DNA of 51,131 nt, from NCBI GenBank assembly GCA_002786385.1, contig PGCN01000004.1:1-51131 (forward strand), given 5' to 3'. Position numbers and translations under genes: made by a program. Shown here piece after piece: positions 7,331-14,455 of this stretch (within the stretch, counting starts at the first letter, position 1; every line of letters begins with the position of its first letter). Source of the stretch: Flavobacterium sp. FEMGT703F. Its GTDB lineage: Bacteria; Bacteroidota; Bacteroidia; Flavobacteriales; Flavobacteriaceae. A model generated the notes under the pieces. The model saw nothing but the letters and a program-made list of their open reading frames with translations, was not told the DNA's origin and ran no database searches.

Positions 7331-8950
7331 ATGCAAGAAGAAATTAAGTTGATGTTGATGGCAAGGTTCCCTTTGCTATGGATAGTGTCACCGGAAGAAG
7401 AAACGGCAGAAGAAGCGCTATGTGCAGTAGCGATCGCCAAAAAAGCTCAAATATATTTCTGGGATTTTGCCCGTGGATTTAGTGATTCTGGTGCAGCTAA
7501 AGGAAATCCGATGCAAGCGCTCGATCGAGTGGTCAAAGCGTCACCAGAAGTAACCGCAATCTTTGTGATGAAGGATATCGCGACTTTGATTGCACCAGGA
7601 GCTAATGGTCAAATTTCATCAGGTCAGTTGCCGATCGTGCGCGAGATTAAAAATCTAGCCCGCGAGATTGCGTGTGATCGCAGAATGTTGGTAATCCTAT
7701 CCGATCAATTGCGTTTGCCAGCGGAACTGAGGGAGGAAACGACGGTTGTGGATTTCTCATTACCTACCATCGATGAGATATCTGAGTTGGTCGATCGCCT
7801 GGTCGAAGACAAAATCAAGCTAGTTGGTAAATCGCAAGAACAATTGCTAAAAGCTTGTCAGGGCTTGACTCGGTGCCGAATTTCGCGAGTGTTGGCGAAA
7901 TGTTTGGCACGGTCTGGAAAGGTGGATGAAACGAGCATCGATGCTGTCATCGAGGAGAAACGTCAAACTATTCGCGAGACAGGAATCCTTGAATTTATCC
8001 CAGTTCAGATGGGTTTGGAATCTGTCGGTGGTTTGGAGAATTTGAAGGCTTGGGTGAAGGTTCGATCGCACAGTTTCAGCGACAAAGCCCGCGAGTATGG
8101 TTTGCCCAGTCCCAAGGGTTTACTACTGGCTGGGATTCAAGGCACAGGCAAATCTCTGAGTGCTAAGACCATTGCTGCGGAGTGGAAATTGCCGTTACTC
8201 AGATTGGATGTGGGGCGGTTGTTTGGTGGCATTGTCGGTGAAAGTGAGTCACGGGTTAGACAAGTGATTAAGTTAGCGGAGGCGATCGCACCGTGCGTTT
8301 TGATGATTGATGAATGTGACAAAGCGTTTGGCAACATCAACAGCGGTGGCGACGGTGATTCGGGAACATCGCGCCGGGTATTCGGCAGTTTGCTCACCTG
8401 GATGCAGGAAAAAACGTCACCGGTGTTCATCGTGATGACCGCCAACAATGTAGAGATTTTACCCGCAGAGCTTTTGCGAAAAGGTCGGTTAGATGAACTT
8501 TTCTTCATTCAGTTGCCCAACCAGTCCGAACGAAAGCAAATTTTTCAAGTTCATTTGGAAAGATTGCGTCCTGGTCGGTGTGGTAATCGGCAAAGTGATT
8601 TCGATTTAGGAATGCTAGCTGCTGCCTCAAAAGATTTTTCCGGTGCAGAAATCGAACAAGTAATTTATGAAGGAATGCAGCAAGGATTCAGTCGAGGTGA
8701 AGATTTTACTCAAGCTGATGTACTAACTGCGATTCACTATTGTGTTCCCCTAGCTCAGATTGCTCAACCACAGATTGAAGCGTTGAAAGCTTGGGCGGTG
8801 CGATCGGGTGCTAAGTCTGCGAGTTTTGAATATTCAGAAATTCACCAACCGCAAGTCCAAATGTTAAAGGTTGATAGTTCTGAAGATTCCAATGAACGCC
8901 TAACATTAAAGAAAATCCACAAAATGTTAAGGGTTGACAGAGATGAATAA
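7331..8950 (+). CDS. ycf46: Ycf46-like AAA+ ATPase
   Basis: A 539-residue ATPase with the layout of Ycf46: an N-terminal degenerate Rossmann-like part (1-215) and an AAA+ module with Walker A GIQGTGKS (268-275), Walker B LMIDE (324-328) and ARVRQ-like SRVRQVIKLA. Ycf46 is encoded in many algal plastids and in cyanobacteria, where it has been linked to photosynthesis and inorganic-carbon use. The start has GAGGAAATAGG upstream. On this element it is followed within 3.7 kb by DUF2997, a zinc ribbon and Ycf35, the families it travels with in cyanobacterial genomes. The family call is strong; the molecular role is not established. Confidence 0.88.
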   Translation: MQEEIKLMLMARFPLLWIVSPEEETAEEALCAVAIAKKAQIYFWDFARGFSDSGAAKGNPMQALDRVVKASPEVTAIFVMKDIATLIAPGANGQISSGQLPIVREIKNLAREIACDRRMLVILSDQLRLPAELREETTVVDFSLPTIDEISELVDRLVEDKIKLVGKSQEQLLKACQGLTRCRISRVLAKCLARSGKVDETSIDAVIEEKRQTIRETGILEFIPVQMGLESVGGLENLKAWVKVRSHSFSDKAREYGLPSPKGLLLAGIQGTGKSLSAKTIAAEWKLPLLRLDVGRLFGGIVGESESRVRQVIKLAEAIAPCVLMIDECDKAFGNINSGGDGDSGTSRRVFGSLLTWMQEKTSPVFIVMTANNVEILPAELLRKGRLDELFFIQLPNQSERKQIFQVHLERLRPGRCGNRQSDFDLGMLAAASKDFSGAEIEQVIYEGMQQGFSRGEDFTQADVLTAIHYCVPLAQIAQPQIEALKAWAVRSGAKSASFEYSEIHQPQVQMLKVDSSEDSNERLTLKKIHKMLRVDRDE

Positions 8951-8963
8951 TAAAAATTTCATT

Positions 8964-8993
8964 TGCTTTCGCTTCTAGAGGTTGATCTTGATT
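8964..8993 (+). promoter_or_regulatory. Leader motif, class I copy 1
   Basis: Box A TGCTTTCGCTTC and a degenerate box B (TTGATCTTGATT), 16 bases before the ATG at 9009. Confidence 0.6.
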
Positions 8994-9008
8994 CTTTAGC
9001 CAAAAATT

Positions 9009-9233
9009 ATGTTCTACGTGATCATTGATGAAAAGTACGTTACTTACGAAAGTGGCAAACTGTCTTTCACCAACTCTCCCTTAGATGCTGCAATGTTTTC
9101 TAACGCTGACGACAAAGAGCTAGCTGCTCTCAAAATTCAATATCCCCAACTTCGGACAATCTGGGTTTCTTCAGAAATGTCGCCAGATTACGATAGTTAC
9201 TGGGAAGCACGCACACAAGGTTTGATAGATTAG
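9009..9233 (+). CDS. Small acidic protein, unknown function
   Basis: A 74-residue acidic protein of unknown family. It opens with a beta-rich stretch (MFYVIIDEKYVTYESGK) and contains LDAAMFSNADDKELAALKIQYP. The opening resembles that of the DUF3846-like protein at 13724 (MFYVLINSNG) only superficially. It is preceded by the leader motif and lies between Ycf46 and the tandem pair at 9297/9589, possibly in the same transcript as Ycf46. Confidence 0.6.
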   Translation: MFYVIIDEKYVTYESGKLSFTNSPLDAAMFSNADDKELAALKIQYPQLRTIWVSSEMSPDYDSYWEARTQGLID

Positions 9234-9296
9234 ATTTTAATGCGATCGGGTGTTTGATATTCTCGATCGCACTACACCAACAATTTTTTGAGGAAT

Positions 9297-9599
9297 ATGA
9301 GTAAAAATTTCATTCATCCATTATCTTCGATAGAGACAATTGACACTGTTGATGGCAAAAAGGAAGTAATGAATTCTTGGGCTTTTGCTTCAATGATTTG
9401 GTCTGGAGTTATTAATGAAAAACCGTCAGCATTAGGCATGGCTCAAGAATTGTTTGGCTCTTCTGAAGAAAATAAGAGTCACCTTGCAAGATTGATTGCC
9501 CTTACTAAAAAAGGTGACATCACTGCTACGCGAACTGCGATCGCACTTATGGCTTTTGCAGTTGATGAAAAATTGGAGGAAACATTTGATGGCAACTAA
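9297..9599 (+). CDS. Small protein, first of a tandem paralogue pair
   Basis: A 100-residue protein of unknown function. Its central segment (SWAFASMIWSGVINEKPSALGMAQELF) matches the following gene (DWAISSIIWENALVGNEKALAMVEELF), and the C-terminal TATRTAIALMAFAV matches TMTISAIAIIGLGL there. The two are therefore tandem duplicates. ATG 9297 is preceded by GAGG, although spacing is short. It overlaps the next gene by 11 bases. Confidence 0.62.
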   Translation: MSKNFIHPLSSIETIDTVDGKKEVMNSWAFASMIWSGVINEKPSALGMAQELFGSSEENKSHLARLIALTKKGDITATRTAIALMAFAVDEKLEETFDGN

Positions 9600-10008
9600 A
9601 TCTGTGAAATTTATGAAAGAGATAAAGCGAATTGATTCTCTGAAATCAATGCAAAAATCATTCAAATTGATGCAGGAAGCATCGAAATTTATGTCTGATT
9701 TGTACGCGATCGATCCTAGAATATCTGAAGAAATTGAAAATCCGTCGAGTTCTGGATCGATGGATTGGGCAATTTCTTCAATTATTTGGGAAAATGCCTT
9801 AGTTGGCAACGAAAAGGCTTTGGCAATGGTTGAAGAACTTTTCGAGAATAAAGATGAAATACAGATGTTTTTGGAACATTCCAAAAAGGAACAGTCGAAT
9901 TTGGAACAACCCCCTAAAACCAAAACAATGACTATCAGCGCGATCGCCATTATCGGTTTGGGGCTTTCAGACAAAAGGCAAATGTTTTTGGAATTAGAGG
10001 GAAGATAA
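9589..10008 (+). CDS. Small protein, second of a tandem paralogue pair
   Basis: A 139-residue protein starting MATKSVKF, with GGAGG nine bases upstream of the ATG inside the preceding gene. The N-terminal 45 residues are helical and Met/Lys-rich. The remainder is homologous to the upstream gene (see segment DWAISSIIWENAL). Function unknown; the two proteins may form a complex. The stop is followed by a strong terminator hairpin. Confidence 0.62.
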   Translation: MATKSVKFMKEIKRIDSLKSMQKSFKLMQEASKFMSDLYAIDPRISEEIENPSSSGSMDWAISSIIWENALVGNEKALAMVEELFENKDEIQMFLEHSKKEQSNLEQPPKTKTMTISAIAIIGLGLSDKRQMFLELEGR

Positions 10009-10011
10009 CCT

Positions 10012-10058
10012 GCGAAAGCATCAATTTTTTTGATGCAAAATTGATGCTTTCGCTTTTG
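10012..10058 (+). terminator. 17-bp-stem terminator overlapping a leader motif
   Basis: A perfect 17-bp stem (10012-10028 with 10037-10053) and 8-base loop, followed by TTTT. The 3' arm ends in TGCTTTCGC, which is also box A of the second leader motif copy. This is the only copy in which box A is part of a hairpin. Confidence 0.7.
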
Positions 10059-10073
10059 GGTTTTGAGTTTTTA
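10045..10073 (+). promoter_or_regulatory. Leader motif, class I copy 2
   Basis: Box A TGCTTTCGCTTT and box B TTTTGAGTTTTT, just upstream of the very small ORF at 10085. Confidence 0.6.
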
Positions 10074-10084
10074 ATGAGAAAACA

Positions 10085-10162
10085 ATGAATAAAATTGTGA
10101 GGAAACTTGCTAAAGTTTATTATCTGTTGATTTGTTTTCGATGGAAACGTAATCGAAATTAG
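10085..10162 (+). CDS. Possible 25-residue basic peptide
   Basis: A short ORF (MNKIVRKLAK... ending FRWKRNRN) placed at the usual distance behind a leader motif. It is basic with a short hydrophobic core. Its only support is position after the motif, so it may be a real micropeptide or chance. Confidence 0.25.
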   Translation: MNKIVRKLAKVYYLLICFRWKRNRN

Positions 10163-10263
10163 CATCTAGCTAACGCAATCGGCGATCGAACCACCTCAGA
10201 GTCGGAGTTCGATCGCCTAGAACAATCAATTGTGATCGCATTACCTCAATCAAATACTAAGTC

Positions 10264-10467
10264 ATGCAATATTACAAAATCGAATTCACCATTAACAAAG
10301 ATGGCAGTGTTACTGAGCGCGTCATTGCTTCTGGGTCTAATTGCACTGTTGTTACTGAGCAACTGGAAAAAGCAATGGGAGAAGTTCGATCGACGCAACT
10401 TTTGCCTGAATATAACGACCAAGCAATTCAACAAATTGAGGATGAAACTTTATGGACAAATCAGTGA
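10264..10467 (+). CDS. DUF2997 family protein
   Basis: A 67-residue protein. The segment YYKIEFTINKDGSVTERVI, followed by a Cys and TEQLEKAMGEV, is the DUF2997 pattern. In cyanobacteria this family is found next to Ycf35 (DUF1257) genes. Here it precedes a small zinc ribbon and Ycf35 with 6-base spacing and a 14-base overlap, so the three form one operon. No biochemical function is known to me. An overlapping longer frame (10232-10477) is a shadow. Confidence 0.78.
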   Translation: MQYYKIEFTINKDGSVTERVIASGSNCTVVTEQLEKAMGEVRSTQLLPEYNDQAIQQIEDETLWTNQ

Positions 10468-10473
10468 GGAAAT

Positions 10474-10629
10474 ATGAAAATTAAACTGAGATTTATTTTC
10501 TACTGTCAATGCGATCGTTGTGATAAAAAGTGGTCTACTGACATTCAACCAGTCGTTAACTCCACTGTCCGCTGCCCATACTGTAAATACTCAAGCTTAG
10601 TAGAAGGAATTATCCATGAGTCACCTTAG
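10474..10629 (+). CDS. 51-residue zinc-ribbon protein
   Basis: A short gene with two Cys pairs: CQCDRC near residue 11 and CPYC near residue 34, a classical zinc-ribbon spacing, ending with a Ser/Leu/Val-rich tail. AGTGAGGAAAT precedes the ATG as Shine-Dalgarno sequence. It sits between DUF2997 and Ycf35, overlapping the Ycf35 start by 14 bases, which strongly suggests co-translation. It may act as a nucleic-acid or protein-binding subunit of the Ycf35 module. Confidence 0.7.
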   Translation: MKIKLRFIFYCQCDRCDKKWSTDIQPVVNSTVRCPYCKYSSLVEGIIHESP

Positions 10630-11029
10630 CCACATCAAAACTCAAATCAAGAATTCGATCGTCCTTGAAAAAGTTCTCCAACAGATGATTTACTCTGGTA
10701 TTAACGGTATTCTAACCGGAGCGCGTCTTGAAACTAATTGCGATATCCACGACCCCTTCGGCAACAGTAAAGTAGCAGAGTTTGTAGTCAGACGCAAGCA
10801 AAACTATAAAGGCGGTTATGACTTTGGTTTTAAGTTAACTGAAACAGGAGAGTTTGAGTTTCTGACTCGCGATGGTTCAAAACGCGATGCACAGAAATTC
10901 ATGGAAACACTGATGCCGTGGTATGCGCGAGAAAATGCGATCGCTGCTTTGATTGCTCAAGGATTTGAAATAGAATCCCAGATTGAAGAAGACGGCACAG
11001 TAAAAATTGTTGCAGGCAAATGGGCTTAA
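10616..11029 (+). CDS. ycf35: Ycf35-like (DUF1257) protein
   Basis: A 137-residue protein with the DUF1257/Ycf35 pattern: N-terminal MSHLSHIKTQIKNSIVL, central GGYDFGFKLTETGEFEF, then PWYARENAIAALIAQGFEI and a C-terminal EEDGTVKIVAGKWA. Ycf35 is retained in some plastid genomes and in cyanobacteria; its function is unknown, but it co-occurs with Ycf46. The gene closes the DUF2997, zinc ribbon and Ycf35 operon and is followed by a hairpin. Confidence 0.82.
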   Translation: MSHLSHIKTQIKNSIVLEKVLQQMIYSGINGILTGARLETNCDIHDPFGNSKVAEFVVRRKQNYKGGYDFGFKLTETGEFEFLTRDGSKRDAQKFMETLMPWYARENAIAALIAQGFEIESQIEEDGTVKIVAGKWA

Positions 11030-11036
11030 TTTGACA

Positions 11037-11064
11037 TTACAGAAGCTCGAAAGGGCTTCTGTAA
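11037..11064 (+). terminator. Hairpin after ycf35
   Basis: A 10-bp perfect stem TTACAGAAGC / GCTTCTGTAA with an 8-base loop, 8 bases after the stop. Only a weak T-rich stretch follows. Confidence 0.55.
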
Positions 11065-11081
11065 AACTTTCACTTAAAATC

Positions 11082-11411
11082 ATGAAACTAAACCAGACTA
11101 AACAGTGTAAAACTTGTCCTTGGAAACTATCAGAAACAGTAGCTGATATTCCTAATTACTCAGTGGAAACCCACGAAGCTTTGCAAGATACGATCGCCGA
11201 TAAAACTGGAAACGCTAATCAAATTCAAGAGAAACTCAATGTGATGACTTGTCACAAATCAATTAATTCTAAATGTGTTGGTTGGTTACACAATCAACTT
11301 GGAATTGGGAATAATATCCCACTCAGAGTAAACATGATGTTTTACTCAAATGCCAAAGATATTGAGATTGATGGCGAACAAGTTTCGTCATTTGAAGAAA
11401 CTTTTAAGTAG
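11082..11411 (+). CDS. DUF6283-like Cys-motif protein (copy 1)
   Basis: A 109-residue protein with N-terminal CKTCPWKLSETVADIPNY, a mid-protein MTCHKS, and KCVGWL. The C-x-T-C-P-W opening followed by a later C-H pair matches the DUF6283 family common in phage and actinobacterial elements, thought to bind a metal. A second, diverged copy lies at 15750 (CKTCPFDG). The ATG at 11082 is preferred because it starts immediately before the Cys motif and after the hairpin. Confidence 0.65.
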   Translation: MKLNQTKQCKTCPWKLSETVADIPNYSVETHEALQDTIADKTGNANQIQEKLNVMTCHKSINSKCVGWLHNQLGIGNNIPLRVNMMFYSNAKDIEIDGEQVSSFEETFK

Positions 11412-11440
11412 TGCTGTCGCTTTTAGTTGTTGATTTCTTT
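11412..11440 (+). promoter_or_regulatory. Leader motif, class I copy 3
   Basis: Box A TGCTGTCGCTTTT directly after the stop of the DUF6283-like gene, box B TTGATTTCTTTT, 12 bases before the ATG at 11452. Confidence 0.6.
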
Positions 11441-11451
11441 TGGAAACTACC

Positions 11452-11664
11452 ATGATTAACCAGAAAAAAGGGAAAATTATTCTCAGGTCAAAAACAGGAG
11501 CGATCGAAAGGTTTGACATTGGTTTGTCAACCAATACTTTCCCAGAGATATTTTACGATCGCAATCAACAAAAGTTCTTTCAGAAATCCAACGCTTCTGT
11601 CGGTGAATACGTTATTTACCAAGAAGTATATGGCGAGTTTCTTTCAAGTGTTGTGTTAGTCTAA
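11452..11664 (+). CDS. Small beta-rich protein, unknown function
   Basis: A 70-residue basic protein (MINQKKGKIILRSKTGAIERF...) predicted mostly beta-strand with a hydrophobic end (SVVLV). No family is recognised. The first ATG behind the leader motif is used as start. Confidence 0.55.
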   Translation: MINQKKGKIILRSKTGAIERFDIGLSTNTFPEIFYDRNQQKFFQKSNASVGEYVIYQEVYGEFLSSVVLV

Positions 11665-11701
11665 TCTGCTGTGGGTAGTTCAATCTACCCACCAAAAAAT
11701 T

Positions 11702-11911
11702 ATGAAGTCTAGATATTCTCCTAAAAGAAAGAGAATTCAAGAAATCGAAATTAAGGCTAACTTTCTTGGCTTTGATTTTGTGGATTTATCAGAGCAGTGG
11801 CCGTATAGCGAAAGAAAATACAAAACTTACGGCCTTATTGATCGAAGATCAAGAAATTTAGCTTGTGCTTATTCTTTACTATCGGATATCGAAAGATACT
11901 TGAATCAATGA
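11702..11911 (+). CDS. Small basic protein, unknown function
   Basis: A 69-residue Arg/Lys/Tyr-rich protein (MKSRYSPKRKRIQEIEIKA...). Function unknown. Its stop overlaps the ATG of the MT-A70 methyltransferase (ATGA), so the two are probably co-translated; it could be a specificity or accessory partner, but this is inference. Confidence 0.55.
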   Translation: MKSRYSPKRKRIQEIEIKANFLGFDFVDLSEQWPYSERKYKTYGLIDRRSRNLACAYSLLSDIERYLNQ

Positions 11912-12543
11912 ATTACAAAACAAATGACAAAATTGGACAGTTAAAGTTATCGATCGCCCTTAATCTTATTCCCGGACTGCCACCAATCCAAAACAACGAT
12001 TATCGACTGATTGTCATGGACCCGCCGTGGAGCTACACCCTGAGAGAAACTGATGCTACTCACCGGGGTAGATGCCCTTATCCAAGCATGAGTGATGAGC
12101 AGATTCTCAATCTGCCAATTGGCGCGATCGCAAACACCAACTCATATCTGCTTCTGTGGGTCACGAATAATCATTTACCGTTGGGGTTCTCATGCCTCAA
12201 TTATTGGGGGTTTGAGTACCGTTCGATATTCAGTTGGGTCAAAATAACGAAAGCTAGTAATGAAGAAAATCCTAAAGCTTCGATCGGGATTGGGCATTAT
12301 GGGCGGAACTGTACCGAACATTTCCTGGTAGCTACTAGAGGTAAACCCGGTAGTTTCACCAGTCACGGATTGACCAACATTCCGAATACAATCTTTGCTC
12401 CTCGATCGCGTCACTCTGAAAAACCCCCTGAGTTTTGGACAGTTGCCGATCGACTCGCCAAGAAATTGGGTGGTGAAAAGATTGAATTATTTGCGCGATC
12501 GAAACGTGAGGGTTGGGATAGTTGGGGCGCTGAAGCGTGTTGA
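11908..12543 (+). CDS. MT-A70 family adenine DNA methyltransferase
   Basis: A 211-residue protein with the catalytic motif IVMDPPWSY (residues 35-43) and later YLLLWVTNN and HFLVATRGKPG segments typical of MT-A70 N6-adenine methyltransferases. It transfers a methyl group from SAM to adenine, most likely in DNA. No cognate restriction enzyme gene adjoins it, so it is probably an orphan protecting the element or regulating it. The overlapping ATG at 11908 is chosen over the longer frame because it couples to the upstream gene. Confidence 0.88.
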   Translation: MNYKTNDKIGQLKLSIALNLIPGLPPIQNNDYRLIVMDPPWSYTLRETDATHRGRCPYPSMSDEQILNLPIGAIANTNSYLLLWVTNNHLPLGFSCLNYWGFEYRSIFSWVKITKASNEENPKASIGIGHYGRNCTEHFLVATRGKPGSFTSHGLTNIPNTIFAPRSRHSEKPPEFWTVADRLAKKLGGEKIELFARSKREGWDSWGAEAC

Positions 12544-12607
12544 TGTTTCTGTGAAAAGTAACTATTTTGTTAGTGCCAACAATATGGTTACTGAGCAAAT
12601 TGGTCGA

Positions 12608-12637
12608 TCGCTTTCGCTTTAAAGCATTGATGTTTTT
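12608..12637 (+). promoter_or_regulatory. Leader motif, class I copy 4
   Basis: GCTTTCGCTTTAAAGC, then box B TTGATGTTTTT, 13 bases before ATG 12651. Box A merges with a CGATCG site. Confidence 0.6.
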
Positions 12638-12650
12638 AGGTTTGACACGT

Positions 12651-12869
12651 ATGGATGCTAGAGTTCAATGTTTCTGCATATTTCAGTTCAATGTAATAAC
12701 CGATGCACTAACCAATGCAAGAATTCCTTATCGAATTGAGTATTTCGATAATACTCCAAAAGGGTTCTATGTATTCGTAGATCACAAAGATCACAAAGAA
12801 GCATCCGATATTTTAGCTAATAGTTGGGAATCGACTCACGAATCTATTACATCGGACAAAATCTCATAG
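12651..12869 (+). CDS. Small protein, paralogue of the gene at 13428
   Basis: A 72-residue protein. FNVITDALTNARIPYRIEYFD matches FDAIISAIEAAEIPYRLEFSG of the gene at 13428, so these are diverged copies of one fold, with a strand pattern (GFYVFVDHKDHKEA) like small ferredoxin-fold domains (DUF2007-type) that act as putative signal-transducing modules. The start is set after the leader motif; a longer frame exists upstream. Confidence 0.55.
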   Translation: MDARVQCFCIFQFNVITDALTNARIPYRIEYFDNTPKGFYVFVDHKDHKEASDILANSWESTHESITSDKIS

Positions 12870-12882
12870 TTATCGCGTATTT

Positions 12883-12899
12883 GCTGGGTCACTCCCAGC
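12883..12899 (+). terminator. GC-rich hairpin, family member 1
   Basis: GCTGGG-TCACT-CCCAGC hairpin, preceded by GCGTATTTG, 14 bases after a stop. First of four nearly identical short hairpins between 12.9 and 14.5 kb. Confidence 0.55.
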
Positions 12900-12913
12900 T
12901 TCTAATTCATTCC

Positions 12914-12941
12914 TGCTTTCGCTTTCAGTTTTTGATGTTTT
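12914..12941 (+). promoter_or_regulatory. Leader motif, class I copy 5
   Basis: TGCTTTCGCTTTCAG and box B TTTTTGATGTTTT, 12 bases before ATG 12953. Confidence 0.65.
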
Positions 12942-12952
12942 CTCATAAACCA

Positions 12953-13153
12953 ATGAAACTTACGATCGAACAAATCAAATCAATCATTTCTGGGACTGAA
13001 GAATCTTTGCGATTATTGCAAAGTCAGCCAGAATATCTGGAAATTGTCAATAATGAGAATTTCATCACCCAAAACGAAATGACTTTGGGTGATGCAATTC
13101 AAGCCTTATCTGAGGTTTATCAAGCAATTATTGAGTCAGAATACACACTCTAA
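12953..13153 (+). CDS. Small acidic helical protein, unknown function
   Basis: A 66-residue, mainly alpha-helical acidic protein (MKLTIEQIKSIISGTEESLRL...). No known family. Own leader motif upstream and a hairpin downstream, so it looks like a one-gene unit. Confidence 0.55.
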   Translation: MKLTIEQIKSIISGTEESLRLLQSQPEYLEIVNNENFITQNEMTLGDAIQALSEVYQAIIESEYTL

Positions 13154-13163
13154 TTAGTGAATT

Positions 13164-13180
13164 GCCGGGTCACTCCCGGC
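13164..13180 (+). terminator. GC-rich hairpin, family member 2
   Basis: GCCGGG-TCACT-CCCGGC followed by TTTATCTC and then the ATG at 13189. It can serve as a terminator for the upstream gene or as a leader hairpin for the downstream one. Confidence 0.55.
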
Positions 13181-13188
13181 TTTATCTC

Positions 13189-13431
13189 ATGTTTCAAGTC
13201 AAGTTTGCAATTTGTATGGCGAATTATTCGGTCGGAACCATGACCGAAACCTCTGAACTGTATTGGTTAGGTGAAACTGATTGGGTTGATGAATTTGATG
13301 ACGCAAAATTCTTCAACGATGAACTTGAAGCCCAAGCCTGGTTGAAAGCTGAGGAAGTTCACGGCATCGACCCCCGGTCACTTTCAATTATCAAAGTTTT
13401 GTGGAGCGATTACAGCGATGAAAAGAAATGA
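13189..13431 (+). CDS. Small acidic protein, unknown function
   Basis: An 80-residue acidic, Trp-containing protein (LYWLGETDWVDEFDD...). Unknown family. ATG 13189 follows the hairpin by 8 bases; its stop overlaps the next ATG by 4 bases (ATGA), so the two are co-translated. Confidence 0.55.
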   Translation: MFQVKFAICMANYSVGTMTETSELYWLGETDWVDEFDDAKFFNDELEAQAWLKAEEVHGIDPRSLSIIKVLWSDYSDEKK

Positions 13432-13691
13432 CTGCAACAGGTTTAGAATTGTTATCGAGTTTTCGTGATTATCAGTTTGATGCAATAATCTCTGCAATTG
13501 AAGCGGCGGAAATCCCTTACAGACTTGAGTTTTCCGGTCGCAGAAATTTCGAGTGGTTCAATCTGTTCGTTGCCGAGCAATACATTGACCAAACGGTACA
13601 AATCTCTACCGAGATTGAAGCAGGTGAAACGATTTACGACAGACCACTGTCGATCGCAAAATACAACGCAGCCAAATCTAAACTTAAATAG
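13428..13691 (+). CDS. Small protein, paralogue of the gene at 12651
   Basis: An 87-residue protein sharing the (F)DAIISAIEAAEIPYRLEF core with the protein at 12651, including the following beta-strand (WFNLFVAEQY). It probably has a small alpha/beta sandwich fold. The coupling partner differs between copies (hairpin-preceded pair here, single gene there). Confidence 0.55.
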   Translation: MTATGLELLSSFRDYQFDAIISAIEAAEIPYRLEFSGRRNFEWFNLFVAEQYIDQTVQISTEIEAGETIYDRPLSIAKYNAAKSKLK

Positions 13692-13698
13692 CGTATTT

Positions 13699-13715
13699 AC
13701 CGGACCGCTCCCGGT
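13699..13715 (+). terminator. GC-rich hairpin, family member 3
   Basis: ACCGG-ACCGCTC-CCGGT, preceded by TAGCGTATTT, 8 bases before ATG 13724. Confidence 0.55.
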
Positions 13716-13723
13716 TTCTAATC

Positions 13724-14068
13724 ATGTTTTACGTTTTGATTAATTCCAATGGTATTGAAGTTCGAGAAGCTAAAGAAATGTTGACTCTCAAGGAAATGCA
13801 AAACTTGGTTGGCATTGAAGGTGAACCAGCTTACATCGAAGTCGCTTCTTATCGAAGTTTTTCTGATAAGTCGATTGCAATCATTTGTGATGACGAATTT
13901 TTGATAAAAGGATTTGAACCTACTTGTTCAACGATCGAAGGCAATGTAATTCACGGTCAAGTCCTGGTTCTAGGAACTAACAAAGCAAAGGAAGATTTCG
14001 ACCTGCTAAGTCAAGAACAAGTTGAAATAGTTAAATCACAGCCACGTTTAGTGAGGTTGAAATGTTAA
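13724..14068 (+). CDS. DUF3846-like protein
   Basis: A 114-residue protein with the order of elements seen in DUF3846: N-terminal strand MFYVLINSNG, LTLKEMQNLVG, a Tyr/Ile-Glu strand, then CDDEFLIKGFEPTCSTI and IHGQVLVLGTNKAKEDFDLLSQEQ. This family is frequent in phages and mobile elements and lacks a known function. The match is by pattern only. It overlaps the next gene by 7 bases. Confidence 0.55.
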   Translation: MFYVLINSNGIEVREAKEMLTLKEMQNLVGIEGEPAYIEVASYRSFSDKSIAIICDDEFLIKGFEPTCSTIEGNVIHGQVLVLGTNKAKEDFDLLSQEQVEIVKSQPRLVRLKC

Positions 14069-14409
14069 TCGACAAATTTGTCGAGATTAAAATCTTTGAA
14101 CCCGCCAAAACATCTGAGCTCGGTGAAATGCGATTGAACAGCCCATTCTCTCATCCAGCGCGTTACCATTTCATGGCTTGCCGGGTACGCCTTGAACATG
14201 ACAACAAAGTTTTTTTAACTCCTGTTGGAGGTGAAGGATTGTGGGAGTTCACTAACGGAGTTATTGAAGACTTTTGGGGGAAATTCCGTGCAGAGATTGT
14301 CCAGGAGATTTCTCCTGTTCAAGTCAAGGAAATAAATAGATTTGAACTAGCGACACTTCGACTACCCTTCGACTACGCTCAGTGCAAGGCTCAGCGCAGG
14401 CATAATTAA
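14062..14409 (+). CDS. Protein of unknown function with repeat-derived C-terminus
   Basis: A 115-residue protein. The conserved-looking part ends near residue 95. The last 18 or so residues are encoded by a dispersed CTTCGACTACGCTCAG-type repeat (14356-14400), suggesting that the original stop was replaced when the repeat inserted. The body (FEPAKTSELGEMRLNSPFSHP, VFLTPVGGEGLWEF) matches no family I know. It starts inside the DUF3846-like gene. Confidence 0.55.
   Translation: MLIDKFVEIKIFEPAKTSELGEMRLNSPFSHPARYHFMACRVRLEHDNKVFLTPVGGEGLWEFTNGVIEDFWGKFRAEIVQEISPVQVKEINRFELATLRLPFDYAQCKAQRRHN
14356..14400. repeat. Dispersed CTACGCTCAG-type repeat
   Basis: Contains CTTCGACTACCCTTCGACTA and CTACGCTCAG followed by imperfect copies. 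Related sequence occurs at 15003-15015 and 41450-41485. Such short repeats are scattered through many cyanobacterial genomes. Confidence 0.5.
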
Positions 14410-14430
14410 TTCGCTAAATAGAGCGTAATT

Positions 14431-14447
14431 ACCGGGTCGCTCCCGGT
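14431..14447 (+). terminator. GC-rich hairpin, family member 4
   Basis: ACCGGG-TCGCT-CCCGGT followed by TTTCTTTC and the ATG at 14456; preceded by GCGTAATT. Same architecture as members 2 and 3. Confidence 0.55.
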
Positions 14448-14455
14448 TTTCTTTC

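Noticed and set aside
9432..9974. Minus-strand 180-codon frame starting with a lipoprotein-like signal
   Set aside because: It lies antisense to the tandem paralogue pair, whose homology to each other shows the + strand is the coding one.
10012..10053. Idea that box A of the leader motif is just the 3' arm of terminator hairpins
   Set aside because: Only this copy has a complementary upstream arm; the other copies lack GCGAAAGC-type partners.
10232..10477. 81-codon frame with a hydrophobic segment
   Set aside because: It overlaps the well-supported DUF2997 gene in another frame and lacks a ribosome site.
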